Shown: one piece after another, positions 32,982 through 41,088 of the stretch
Layout: every line of letters begins with the position of its first letter
How positions within the stretch are numbered: position 1 is the first letter of the stretch
DNA from: Azorhizobium sp965227945
GTDB taxonomy: Bacteria; Pseudomonadota; Alphaproteobacteria; Rhizobiales; Xanthobacteraceae
Length of the DNA stretch: 64,000 bases
Reading direction: 5' to 3'
NCBI GenBank assembly: GCA_965227945.1
Contig: CBDDGQ010000005.1
Span: 310,001-374,000, forward strand
Notes under the pieces: generated by a model
What the model saw: only the letters and a program-made list of their open reading frames with translations
Told to the model about the DNA's origin: nothing
The model's database searches: none
Program-made: the position numbers and the translations under genes

Positions 32982-35900
32982 ATGGCGACGCTCCTTCTCG
33001 GCGCGGCGGGCGGCGTCATCGGCGGCGCGCTGTTCGGCCCCATCGGCGCCATCGCCGGCCGGGCGCTGGGCGCGCTGGGCGGGGCGGTGATCGACCAGAC
33101 GCTGCTGGGCGGATCGCGCACCACCACCACCACCGGCGCGCGGCTGGCGAACCTGGATGTGATGACCTCCAGCGCCGGGGCCGGCGTGCCGCGCATCTAT
33201 GGCCGCGTGCGCCTCGGCGGCCAGGTGATCTGGGCCACCCGGCTGGAGGAGGTGGTGTCGGTGCAGACCACCCAAGCGGGGGGCAAGAGCACTGGCCAGA
33301 GCGGCCAGAAGACCACGTCCATCACCTATCTCTACTATGCCAGTTTCGCCCTCGCTCTGTGCGAGGGACCCATCTCGCGCATCGGCCGGATCTGGGCCGA
33401 TGGCAAGCCGCTGGACCTGACCTCGGTCACCGTGCGCTGCTATCTCGGCACCCCCGATCAGCCGCCCGATCCGTGGATCGAGGCCAAGCAGGGCGCGGGC
33501 AACACGCCGGCCTATCGGGGCCTGGCTTACGTGGTGTTCGAGCGCCTGCCGCTGGCCAATTTCGGCAATCGCCTGCCGCAGATATCCGTCGAGGTAGAGC
33601 GGGCCATCGGCGATCTGGAAGCGCAGATCCGCGCCGTCACCCTGATCCCCGGCGCCACCGAATTTGGCTATGCGCCGGGCCTCGTGCAGCGGGTGGTGGG
33701 GGCGGGCGCCTATGCGCCGGAGAACCGCCATGCGGCGAGCGCGGCGACGGATCTGGCGGCCTCGCTCGACCAGCTGCAGGCGCAATGCCCCAATGTGCGG
33801 CGGGTGTCGCTGGTGGTCACCTGGTTCGGCAGCGATCTGCGGGCCGGGGTGTGCCAGGTGGAGCCCAAGGTGGAGCGCGCCGACAAGGTGACGTCGGGCG
33901 CGGAGTGGTCGGTGGGCGGCCTGACGCGCGGCGACGTGGGGGTGGTGTCGTGGATCGGCGGCGCGGCCGCCTATGGCGGTACCCCGTCCGACGAGAGCGT
34001 CCTCGGCGCCATCCGGATGCTCCAGGCCCGCGGCCTGGAGGTGACGCTCAATCCCTTCATCATGATGGACTTGCCGCCGGGCAATGGCCGGCCTGATCCC
34101 TGGACCCTGGGTCCGGATCAGGCGCCGTATCCCTGGCGCGGGCGCATCACCTGCGACCCCGCGCCCGGCCGCCCCGGTTCGCCGGACGGCACCGCGGCGG
34201 CGGAGGCGCAGGTGGATGCCCTGTTCGGCCACGCCCAGCCGACGGATTTCGCCACCTTCGGCGACCTCATCCTCTATCTCGGTGCGCCGGAGTGGAGCCT
34301 GCGCCGCATGGTCCTCCATTATGCCCATCTGGCCCGCATCGCCGGGGGCGTGGAGACCTTGCTGATCGGCTCCGAAATGGCGGCGCTCACCCGCGTGCGC
34401 CGCGCCGGCGGCGGCTTTCCCGCCGCCGATCGGCTGGTGACGCTGGCGGTGGACGCCAAGAGCGTGGTGGGGCCGTCCGGCACCAAGATTTCCTACGGCG
34501 CCAATTGGGATGAATACGGCGCCCAGAGCTTCAGCAACGGCCAGGTGGCGTTTCCGCTGGATCGGGTGTGGGGCAATGCGGCGGTGGATTTCGTCGGCAT
34601 CGATTATTACGCGCCGCTGGCCGATTGGCGCGATGGCGCCAGCCATCTGGATGCCGTCGCCGGGGTCACCAGCCTCTATGACCGGGCCTATCTGAAGGGC
34701 AACCTGCGCGGCGGCGAAGCCTATGACTGGTTCTATGCGGACGAGGCCGCCCGGACGGCGCAGGTGCGCACGCCGATCACCGACGGCGCCTATGGCGAAC
34801 CGTGGATCTTTCGCCAGAAGGACCTGTGGTCCTGGTGGAGCAACGACCACCATCCGCGCCCCGGCGGGGTGCGGTCCGCGTCGGTCACGGTCTGGCAGCC
34901 GGGCAGCAAATCCATCCGCCTCATGGAGACCGGCTGCGGCGCGGTGAACAAGGGGCCGAACCGGCCCAGCACCTTCCCCGATGCCAAGTCCTCCGAAGGG
35001 GGATACCCACCCTTCTCCGATGCCAGCCGCGACGACTTCGCCCAGCGCCGCACGCTGGAGGCGATCACCGCCGCCTTCGATCCCGCCTTCGGCGCCAGCG
35101 CGGTGGACAATCCTCCCGCCGGCGTGCCCGGCGGGCACATGGTGGACCCCGGCGGCATCTATGTGTGGACCTGGGATGCCCGGCCCTTCCCGCAATTTCC
35201 CCTGGCCACGGCGGTGTGGGCGGATGGGGTGAACTGGGAGACCGGCCACTGGCTCACCGGGCGCATGGGCACCGCGCCGCTGCATGCGCTGGTGCGCACC
35301 CTCTGCGCCGACCACGGCATCACCGCCATCGACGCGGAGGGGCTGGAAGGCATCGTGGACGGCTATGTGGTGGACCAGCCCATGTCGGCCCGTTCCGCGC
35401 TCGAGCCACTGGCGCGCGCCTTCGCCTTCGATGCCACCGAGGCGGACGGCACGCTGGCGTTCCGGCCGCGGGGCGGGGCCACGGTGGCGGCCCTGACCGA
35501 GGACGATCTGGTGGCGCGGGAGGATGCCGCGCCGCTGGTGCTGACCCGCACCCAGGAGACCGAGCTGCCGCTGGAGGTGCAGCTGTCCTTCGGCGACGGT
35601 TCGGCGGACTTCCGCCATGGCACCGTGACTTCGCGGCGCCTCGCGGGCGGCAGCCGGCATGTGGCCCGCGGCGAGGTGGCGGTGATGGCGTCCGATGCGG
35701 TGATGGTGCGCGCCGCCGACATCTGGCTGCAGGACCTGTGGGCGGGCCGCGAGGGGGCGACCTTCTCGCTCACCGCCGCGCAGACCGCTCTGGTGCCGGG
35801 CGATGTGGTGCAGCTCACCTGCGACGGGCGCACGCACCTGCTGGAGATCACCCAGGTGACCGACGGGGCGGCCCGCGCCGTCACCGCCCGCTCCATCGAC

Positions 35901-36902
35901 CCGGCGGTGTTCCAGGCTGCGCTGCGGCCGGCCCAGGCGGGGCCGGCGGCCATCCCTGCCGCCTTCGGCCCGCCGCTGGCCATGCCCATCGATCTGCCGG
36001 CGCTGGACGGGGCCGATCCGCCGGTGCTGCAATATCTCGCCGCTGCCGCCACCCCCTGGCCCAGCACGCTGGGGGTGTGGCGCTCGCGCGATGGCGCCAG
36101 CTTCACCCTGGTCGGGGCGGTCAGCGCCCCCGCCACCCTCGGCGTGACGCTGGACGATCTGCCGCCCGGCCCACTGTGGCGGTTCGACCATTGGACCCGT
36201 CTGCGGGCGCGGATGGACAGCGGCGTGCTGGTGGGGCGCAGCGCGGCGGAGGTGCTCGACGAGGCCAATGCGGTGGCCTTGATCGCCGCCGGCCGCGAGA
36301 CGGAAGTCCTCCAATTTACCGAGGCGGAGTTGCTGGAGAGCGGGATCTATCGGCTCTCCGGCCTGCTGCGCGGGCAGGCCGGCACCGAGCCGGCGGCGGC
36401 GGCGCGCTGGCCGGCCGGCACCCGGCTGGTGCTGCTGGATCAGGCCCTGGTGCCGCTCACCAGCGGGCTGTCGGATCTCGGTCGGCCCTGCCTCTACCGC
36501 CTGGGACGCGCCGACCGCGATGCCGGCGACGAGAGCGTGGCGCAGTTCACCGCCACCGCCGGCGGCATCGCCGTGCGTCCGCTGGCGCCGGTGCATCTGG
36601 CGGCGGCGCGCGATGCCGCCGGCATCACGCTCACCTGGATCCGCCGCAGCCGGGTGGACGGGGACAGCTGGGCGGCGGTGGAGATCCCGCTGGGCGAGGC
36701 CACGGAACTCTATCGGGTCGAGATCCTCGCCGGCCCCGGCGTGGTGCGCACCGTGGAGACCAGCGCCCCCAGCCTGCTCTACACCGCCGCCGCCGAACTG
36801 GCGGACTTCGGCGCCGTGCAGAGCACCCTTGGCGTGCGGGTGGCGCAGATGTCCGCGGTGCTGGGGGCGGGCGTGCCCGCCACCGCCTGGCTGCGGGTGT
36901 GA
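32982..36902 (+). CDS. GTA g15: megatron tail/baseplate protein with TIM barrel
   Basis: A 1306-residue protein, near the usual length for g15. The amino end is hydrophobic and glycine-rich (LLGAAGGVIGGALFGPIGAI). A hub-like region follows (PRIYGRVRLGGQVIWATRLE). The middle has the GTA TIM-barrel, a glycoside-hydrolase-like fold, with VDFVGIDYYAPLADWRDG, TETGCGAVNKGPNRP-like residues, and VYVWTWDARPFPQFP-like residues. The carboxyl part is the tail_3/Rcc01698 region, with ESGIYRLSGLLRGQAGTE. It probably binds sugars and forms the tip that crosses the outer membrane. Fold limits are estimated. Confidence 0.94.
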   Translation: MATLLLGAAGGVIGGALFGPIGAIAGRALGALGGAVIDQTLLGGSRTTTTTGARLANLDVMTSSAGAGVPRIYGRVRLGGQVIWATRLEEVVSVQTTQAGGKSTGQSGQKTTSITYLYYASFALALCEGPISRIGRIWADGKPLDLTSVTVRCYLGTPDQPPDPWIEAKQGAGNTPAYRGLAYVVFERLPLANFGNRLPQISVEVERAIGDLEAQIRAVTLIPGATEFGYAPGLVQRVVGAGAYAPENRHAASAATDLAASLDQLQAQCPNVRRVSLVVTWFGSDLRAGVCQVEPKVERADKVTSGAEWSVGGLTRGDVGVVSWIGGAAAYGGTPSDESVLGAIRMLQARGLEVTLNPFIMMDLPPGNGRPDPWTLGPDQAPYPWRGRITCDPAPGRPGSPDGTAAAEAQVDALFGHAQPTDFATFGDLILYLGAPEWSLRRMVLHYAHLARIAGGVETLLIGSEMAALTRVRRAGGGFPAADRLVTLAVDAKSVVGPSGTKISYGANWDEYGAQSFSNGQVAFPLDRVWGNAAVDFVGIDYYAPLADWRDGASHLDAVAGVTSLYDRAYLKGNLRGGEAYDWFYADEAARTAQVRTPITDGAYGEPWIFRQKDLWSWWSNDHHPRPGGVRSASVTVWQPGSKSIRLMETGCGAVNKGPNRPSTFPDAKSSEGGYPPFSDASRDDFAQRRTLEAITAAFDPAFGASAVDNPPAGVPGGHMVDPGGIYVWTWDARPFPQFPLATAVWADGVNWETGHWLTGRMGTAPLHALVRTLCADHGITAIDAEGLEGIVDGYVVDQPMSARSALEPLARAFAFDATEADGTLAFRPRGGATVAALTEDDLVAREDAAPLVLTRTQETELPLEVQLSFGDGSADFRHGTVTSRRLAGGSRHVARGEVAVMASDAVMVRAADIWLQDLWAGREGATFSLTAAQTALVPGDVVQLTCDGRTHLLEITQVTDGAARAVTARSIDPAVFQAALRPAQAGPAAIPAAFGPPLAMPIDLPALDGADPPVLQYLAAAATPWPSTLGVWRSRDGASFTLVGAVSAPATLGVTLDDLPPGPLWRFDHWTRLRARMDSGVLVGRSAAEVLDEANAVALIAAGRETEVLQFTEAELLESGIYRLSGLLRGQAGTEPAAAARWPAGTRLVLLDQALVPLTSGLSDLGRPCLYRLGRADRDAGDESVAQFTATAGGIAVRPLAPVHLAAARDAAGITLTWIRRSRVDGDSWAAVEIPLGEATELYRVEILAGPGVVRTVETSAPSLLYTAAAELADFGAVQSTLGVRVAQMSAVLGAGVPATAWLRV

Positions 36903-36938
36903 GCACTCAGGTTTCCCCCTTCAGCAAAGGACCAGACT

Positions 36939-38423
36939 ATGGCGTCCGAGACCACCGCCAACCTCGCGCTGCCCTATCTGGCGGCGGCGCAGGCGCAGAA
37001 GCATGTCACCCACAATAACGCTTTGCGCCAGCTGGATACGCTGGTGCAGATGCGGCTCGACAGCGTGACCGCCACCGCCCCGCCCGTGGCGCCGACGGAG
37101 GGCGGGCGCTGGTATGTGCCGGCGGGCGCCACCGGCGCCTTCGCCGGCCAGTCCGGCTGCATCGCGGCCTATGCGGACGGGGTCTTCGATTTCATCGCCT
37201 GTCCCGCCGGCGCCCTCGCCTACATCGTGGACGAGGGGCGCCTGCGGCTGTTCGACGGCGCCGGGGCGTGGGTGTCGCCGCTGGCCGCCAGCGCCCACCG
37301 GGGCATGGTGTCGGCCGGGGTGCTGGAGCAGGATGTCTATCTGTTCGGCGCCAGCGTCGGCACCACCATCGCCATCCCCAACCGCGCCGTGGTGCTGGGC
37401 GTGTCCACCCGCACCCTGGAGACCATCAGCGGCGCCACGTCCTATAATTGCGGGACCGCGGCCGAGCCGAGCAAGTTCGGCGGCGCGCTGGGGGTGGTCG
37501 CGGGCAACACCAATTCCGGCGTCATCGGACCCACGGCCTATTATGCCGCCACCCCGGTCGTGCTGACCGCCGTCGGCGGCACCTTCACCGGCGGTACGGT
37601 GCGGGTGGCGATCCAGTATCTGAGCTGCGAGGTACCCACCGTGGAGCCGGTGGCGCCATATGCCTTCGTGCGGCCGGAGGCGGCGGCCGTAGTGGCGCGC
37701 ATGACCACAGTGCCGTTCACCTCCCGCAAATGGCTGGCGGATCGGCTGGTGGATGCGCTGGTGACCGCCGGCATCTGGGCCAAGCTCGATGCGCTCTACA
37801 TCCTGGCCGCGCCCGAGGCCCAGGCCGCGCGGTTGAACTGGATCAGCGCCACGTACCCGCTGACGGAGGTCAACAGCCCCGGCTTCATCGCCGACCGCGG
37901 CTATGCGGGCGATGGCGCCACCTCCTATCTGCGCACCGGCTTCATCCCCGGCACCGGCACCCGGTTCCAGCAGGATGCCGCCAGCCTCGGCGTCTATGTC
38001 GGCCAGAACGCACGCCGCGGCCTGATCATCGGCGCGCTGCAGCCGGGCACCAATGACGGCAGCCATATCGGCCGGTATGCGCCGGAGGACTCTGGCTATT
38101 GCACGGTGCAGGTGGCCGAGATCGGGTTCGCCAGTGTGACCAACTACGCCACATTCCTGGACACGGGCCTGATCGCCGGGTCGCGGAGCGGACCCACCAC
38201 CGTCGCCCGCTACAAGAACGGGACGCTGGTGGAGACCGCAACCCGTACCTCGCAGGTCTCGCCGAACCTCGAATACTATCTGCTGGGTGTGAACATCGCC
38301 ACGCCGGTCGTGAACAGCACCGACCGGCTGGCCGCCGCTTTCATGGGCGGATCGCTGACCTCGCCGCAGATGGCGGCCTTCAACACGGCGTTGCAGACCT
38401 ATCTCTCAGCCATCGGAGTCTGA
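36939..38423 (+). CDS. DUF2793 protein with LamG-like carboxyl domain, putative fibre or spike
   Basis: A 494-residue protein. Residues about 1-100 are DUF2793 (TANLALPYLAAAQAQKHVTH, then NNALRQLDTLVQ and TPTEGGRWYVPAG-like residues). A middle beta-rich region follows. From about residue 300 there is a jellyroll-like, concanavalin/LamG-type domain with GYAGDGATSYLRTGFIPGTG, GLIIGALQPGTNDGSHIGRY and TVARYKNGTLVETATRTS. Such domains bind carbohydrate. DUF2793 proteins follow g15 in other GTAs and are thought to be fibres or head spikes. It is likely the recipient-recognition protein and the least conserved part of the cluster. Confidence 0.85.
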   Translation: MASETTANLALPYLAAAQAQKHVTHNNALRQLDTLVQMRLDSVTATAPPVAPTEGGRWYVPAGATGAFAGQSGCIAAYADGVFDFIACPAGALAYIVDEGRLRLFDGAGAWVSPLAASAHRGMVSAGVLEQDVYLFGASVGTTIAIPNRAVVLGVSTRTLETISGATSYNCGTAAEPSKFGGALGVVAGNTNSGVIGPTAYYAATPVVLTAVGGTFTGGTVRVAIQYLSCEVPTVEPVAPYAFVRPEAAAVVARMTTVPFTSRKWLADRLVDALVTAGIWAKLDALYILAAPEAQAARLNWISATYPLTEVNSPGFIADRGYAGDGATSYLRTGFIPGTGTRFQQDAASLGVYVGQNARRGLIIGALQPGTNDGSHIGRYAPEDSGYCTVQVAEIGFASVTNYATFLDTGLIAGSRSGPTTVARYKNGTLVETATRTSQVSPNLEYYLLGVNIATPVVNSTDRLAAAFMGGSLTSPQMAAFNTALQTYLSAIGV

Positions 38424-38424
38424 C

Positions 38425-38658
38425 ATGGCAGACCTGTTCCTCATTCTCACCGCCACGCAGGCGCAGGCCCTGGCCGGGCCAACCGCCGACGGCGCCGCGC
38501 TGGCGCCGATGGCCCTGGCGGATGGCATGACGTTCGTGCTGCCGCAGGCGGTGATGAGCGATCCGGCCCATGCCCCCCGCCATGCGGCCCTCAGCGCCCT
38601 GCCGCTGGCCCCCGTCGCGCCGGAGGCCTTCCCGACGGTCCGTCTCGCCCCCGCCTGA
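38425..38658 (+). CDS. Small protein after the DUF2793 gene
   Basis: A 77-residue protein starting one base after the DUF2793 stop, with GGAG a few bases upstream. It is Ala/Pro-rich: LFLILTATQAQALAGPTADG, then DGMTFVLPQAVMSDPAHAPR. No family recognised. The tight position suggests that it works with the DUF2793 protein, perhaps as an assembly chaperone of the fibre; this is inferred from position only. Confidence 0.65.
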   Translation: MADLFLILTATQAQALAGPTADGAALAPMALADGMTFVLPQAVMSDPAHAPRHAALSALPLAPVAPEAFPTVRLAPA

Positions 38659-38682
38659 GTCGGCGGCGGGGGATGGCGGTCG

Positions 38683-38895
38683 CTACCAGGTGTCGCGCCA
38701 CAACGGGCAGTGTTTCTGCCAATTGTGAAAAGAAACGTCGGTCAGTCCGAAGCCGGAATAGTAATGGCAGATGAGCTCATTGCCCGTATGCGTGCGCCAG
38801 TACAGCAGGCCAAGTGAATTGACGTGCAGATAAAAGACGAACGTCAGTATCGATAGGGTAAGGGCGAGGAAAATCCCGCCCAGAGCCCGCTCCAT
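38683..38895 (-). CDS. Small membrane protein, 70 residues, minus strand
   Basis: A single-pass membrane protein with an amino helix LGGIFLALTLSILTFVFYLH, then a short aromatic tail with two cysteines (NELICHYYSGFGLTDVSFHN). GAGG lies about ten bases upstream of the ATG at 38895. The gene is visibly AT-richer than its neighbours, with codons rare in this window, suggesting recent acquisition. It sits on the opposite strand between the DUF2793 block and the endolysin. No family recognised. Confidence 0.6.
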   Translation of the reverse strand: MERALGGIFLALTLSILTFVFYLHVNSLGLLYWRTHTGNELICHYYSGFGLTDVSFHNWQKHCPLWRDTW

Positions 38896-38985
38896 TCTTT
38901 GCCTCACATCCCAGGGCGTGCCGTCGCCGGGCTTGCCCGGGGCCTGCGGCTGCGCCGTTCACGCAACTACTGATAGGAGAGGTCC

Positions 38986-39870
38986 ATGGCTGCGTCCAGC
39001 TTCGAGGCCGCGCTTGCCCGCGTGCTGGGTCACGAGGGCGGCTATTCCAACCATCCGGCCGACCCCGGCGGCCCCACCATGCAGGGGGTGATCCAGACCG
39101 TCTATGACGGCTATCGCACCCGCGCCGGCGCCCCGCTACGTCCGGTGCGGCAGATCGAGCACAGCGAGCTGGTGGCCATCTACCGCACCCAGTATTGGGA
39201 CGCCGTGCGCGGCGACGATCTGCCGCCGGGCCTCGACTATGTGGTCTTCGACGGCGCGGTCAATTCCGGACCCGGCCAGTCGGGCAAATGGCTGCAGCGG
39301 GCCCTTGGCGTGGCGGTGGACGGGCAGGTGGGGGCGGTGACCCTGGCGGCAGCGGCCCAGTGCGCCGACCGCGCCGTGCTGGTGGACGCCATCTGCGACC
39401 GCCGCCTCGCCATGCTCAAGCGCCTGACCACCTGGCCGGTGTTCGGCGCCGGCTGGGGTCGCCGGGTGGCCGACGTGCGGCGCATCGGCCGCGTCTGGGC
39501 CGGCTCCGGCCTGGCCCCCGCCGATGCGCCGGACGCCGCGCCGCCGGCGGCCATGGCGGGGGCGCCGGCGCTCAGTGACGGGCGGGCCAAGGCGCCCGCG
39601 GCCAGCGCTGTCCCCACCGCGCGTCCGGAGGCGGCCACCGGCGCGGCGGCGGGCGGTGTGCTCACCTCGGCGCTGGGGGAGGCGGCGCGCCAGATCGAGC
39701 CCCTGGCCGCCACTGCCCCCAGCATCGCGCTGCTGTTTACCGCCCTCACCGTGCTCGGGGTCCTGGTCACCCTGGGGGCGCTGGTGGCGGTGTGGTGGGG
39801 TGAGCGCCAGCGCCGCGCCCATGCCGATGCCCTGGATCTCGCCCCGGCGGCACCGGGAGCCGGGGCATGA
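38986..39870 (+). CDS. GH108 endolysin with C-terminal membrane anchor
   Basis: A 294-residue protein. Residues about 1-175 are a glycoside hydrolase family 108 muramidase with catalytic Glu17 in LGHEGGYSNHPADPGG, then VDFVVFDGAVNSG-like residues and WLQRALGVAVDGQVGAVTLA, the peptidoglycan-binding portion. An Ala/Pro-rich linker leads to one membrane helix (about 245-270, SIALLFTALTVLGVLVTLGA) and a charged tail. No signal peptide is visible, so release may need a holin or the helix itself. It directly follows the GTA genes and overlaps the next gene by ATGA. Confidence 0.88.
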   Translation: MAASSFEAALARVLGHEGGYSNHPADPGGPTMQGVIQTVYDGYRTRAGAPLRPVRQIEHSELVAIYRTQYWDAVRGDDLPPGLDYVVFDGAVNSGPGQSGKWLQRALGVAVDGQVGAVTLAAAAQCADRAVLVDAICDRRLAMLKRLTTWPVFGAGWGRRVADVRRIGRVWAGSGLAPADAPDAAPPAAMAGAPALSDGRAKAPAASAVPTARPEAATGAAAGGVLTSALGEAARQIEPLAATAPSIALLFTALTVLGVLVTLGALVAVWWGERQRRAHADALDLAPAAPGAGA

Positions 39871-40175
39871 CCGCGCTGGGGCTCTGGCTCGCCTATGGCG
39901 TGCCGTGGTGGATCTGGGCGGGGGTGGCCGGCCTCGCCGCCCTCGCCTTGGCCCACTTTGTGGGGGTGCGGCTGGCGCTGGTGTTCGCGGCCCTCGCCAC
40001 CGTGCTGGTGGCCTATCGACGCGGCGCCCAGGCGGGCTGGCAGCAACACCGGACGAAGGAGGAGAGAGATGGGCAAGCGGCTGTGGATCTGGCGGCGCGG
40101 GCGCGCCGCGCTGCTGAGCGGCGCGATGATGACCCTGTGCGGCTGCGCGACGACGACGGCTGGCGGCGGAACTGA
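39867..40175 (+). CDS. Inner-membrane spanin or holin-like protein
   Basis: A 102-residue protein starting within the endolysin stop. Two hydrophobic segments (YGVPWWIWAGVAGLAALALA and RLALVFAALATVLVAYR) are followed by a basic and acidic cytoplasm-unfriendly tail ending RDDDPVRLRDDDGWRRN, resembling the end of Rz-like i-spanins in rhizobial phages. Two hydrophobic segments also fit a holin. The small lipoprotein gene begins inside this gene in another frame, as in Rz/Rz1 pairs, which favours the spanin reading. Confidence 0.65.
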   Translation: MTALGLWLAYGVPWWIWAGVAGLAALALAHFVGVRLALVFAALATVLVAYRRGAQAGWQQHRTKEERDGQAAVDLAARARRAAERRDDDPVRLRDDDGWRRN

Positions 40176-40290
40176 GGTGTTCTGCCGCGTGGCGACGCCG
40201 CTCACCTGGTCGGCGGCGGACACCGACGCCACCATCCGCCAGGCCAAGGCCCACAATGCCACCGGACGGGCCTTGTGCGGCTGGCGCTGA
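40069..40290 (+). CDS. Rz1-like outer-membrane spanin lipoprotein, overlapping in frame +1
   Basis: A 73-residue lipoprotein gene, in a different frame, that begins inside the preceding one and extends 115 bases beyond it. A strong ribosome site (AAGGAGGAGAGAG) precedes the ATG at 40069. The signal LLSGAMMTLCGC gives a lipobox with modified Cys26. The mature part has FCRVATPLTWSAADTDATIR and the ending QAKAHNATGRALCGWR, a pattern familiar from Rz1-like proteins of rhizobial phages. It would pair with the i-spanin across the periplasm to disrupt the outer membrane. Confidence 0.75.
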   Translation: MGKRLWIWRRGRAALLSGAMMTLCGCATTTAGGGTEVFCRVATPLTWSAADTDATIRQAKAHNATGRALCGWR

Positions 40291-40379
40291 GCGGGCGAGT
40301 GTGGCGCCACGGCCGCTGACACGGCGCGCCGCCTCTGGCATGGTTGGCCCACGTCGGGGGGCGTGGGTGGGGAAGTGAC

Positions 40380-41045
40380 GTGCGGCTGCTGGTTATCGAA
40401 GACGACCCGGATCTCAACCGCCAATTGGTCAATGCGCTGGGCGAGGCCGGCTATGCCGTGGATCGTGCATTTGACGGCGAAGAGGGGCATTTCCTCGGCG
40501 ACAGCGAGCCCTATGACGCCATCGTCCTCGACATCGGCCTGCCGAAGCTGGATGGCATCTCGGTCCTGGAGCATTGGCGGCGGGCGGGGCGCACCATGCC
40601 GGTGCTGATTCTCACCGCCCGCGATCGCTGGAGCGACAAGGTCCAGGGCTTCGACGCCGGGGCCGATGATTACGTGTCCAAGCCGTTCCATATGGAGGAA
40701 GTGCTGGCGCGGCTGCGGGCGCTGCTGCGCCGGGCGAGCGGGCATGCCTCCAGCGAACTCACCTGCGGGCCGGTGCGCCTCGATACCCGCTCGGGCCGCG
40801 TGTCGGTGGACGGTGCGCTGGTGAAGCTCACCAGCCATGAATACCGGCTGCTGTCCTACCTCATGCACCATGCGGGGCGGGTGGTCTCCCGCGCCGAGCT
40901 GGTGGAGCATCTCTACGAGCAGGATTTCGACCGCGATTCCAACACCATCGAGGTATTCGTCGGGCGCCTGCGCAAGAAGATCGACTGCGATGTGATCCAG
41001 ACTGTGCGGGGCCTCGGCTATCTGCTGACGGAGCCGGCCCGGTGA
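40380..41045 (+). CDS. feuP: Response regulator FeuP (OmpR family)
   Basis: A 221-residue OmpR-type regulator starting at GTG 40380 (VRLLVIEDDPDLNRQLVNAL). The receiver has the acidic pocket EDD and phospho-acceptor Asp51 in VLDIGLPKLDG, with TARD and YVSKPF further on. The winged-helix DNA-binding domain contains TSHEYRLLSYLMHHAGRVVS and DSNTIEVFVGRLRKKID. It matches FeuP of rhizobia, which with FeuQ controls ndvA (cyclic glucan export) and osmotic adaptation. The sensor gene follows 43 bases later. Confidence 0.9.
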   Translation: MRLLVIEDDPDLNRQLVNALGEAGYAVDRAFDGEEGHFLGDSEPYDAIVLDIGLPKLDGISVLEHWRRAGRTMPVLILTARDRWSDKVQGFDAGADDYVSKPFHMEEVLARLRALLRRASGHASSELTCGPVRLDTRSGRVSVDGALVKLTSHEYRLLSYLMHHAGRVVSRAELVEHLYEQDFDRDSNTIEVFVGRLRKKIDCDVIQTVRGLGYLLTEPAR

Positions 41046-41088
41046 GCGCGCGGGGCACCCCGGCGCCGGTCCGGCGGCGCGCCATCCC

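Larger units (their letters stand above)
12224..38658 (+). other. RcGTA-like gene transfer agent structural cluster, interrupted
   Basis: The plus-strand genes follow the order of the Rhodobacter capsulatus gene transfer agent: g1-like (12224), g2 (13990), g3 (19975), g3.5-like (21180), g4 (21576), g5 (22214), g6 (24540), g7 (25100), g8 (25752), g9 (26206), g10 (26622), g10.1 (26993), g11 (27272), g12 (30937), g13 (31575), g14 (32459), g15 (32982) and a DUF2793 gene (36939). No integrase, excisionase, repressor or replication gene is present, and base composition matches the flanks, so this is a GTA and not an intact prophage. Four groups of unrelated genes interrupt it. All structural genes look full length. 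Confidence 0.85.

Noticed and set aside
32835..36596. 1253-codon frame antisense to GTA g15
   Set aside because: A mirror of codon bias in g15. No motifs and no supporting neighbours.
12224..40290. Intact temperate prophage
   Set aside because: No integrase, repressor, replication genes or att-type direct repeats were seen, and gene order and sizes match the RcGTA type, so a GTA with neighbouring lysis genes is the better reading.
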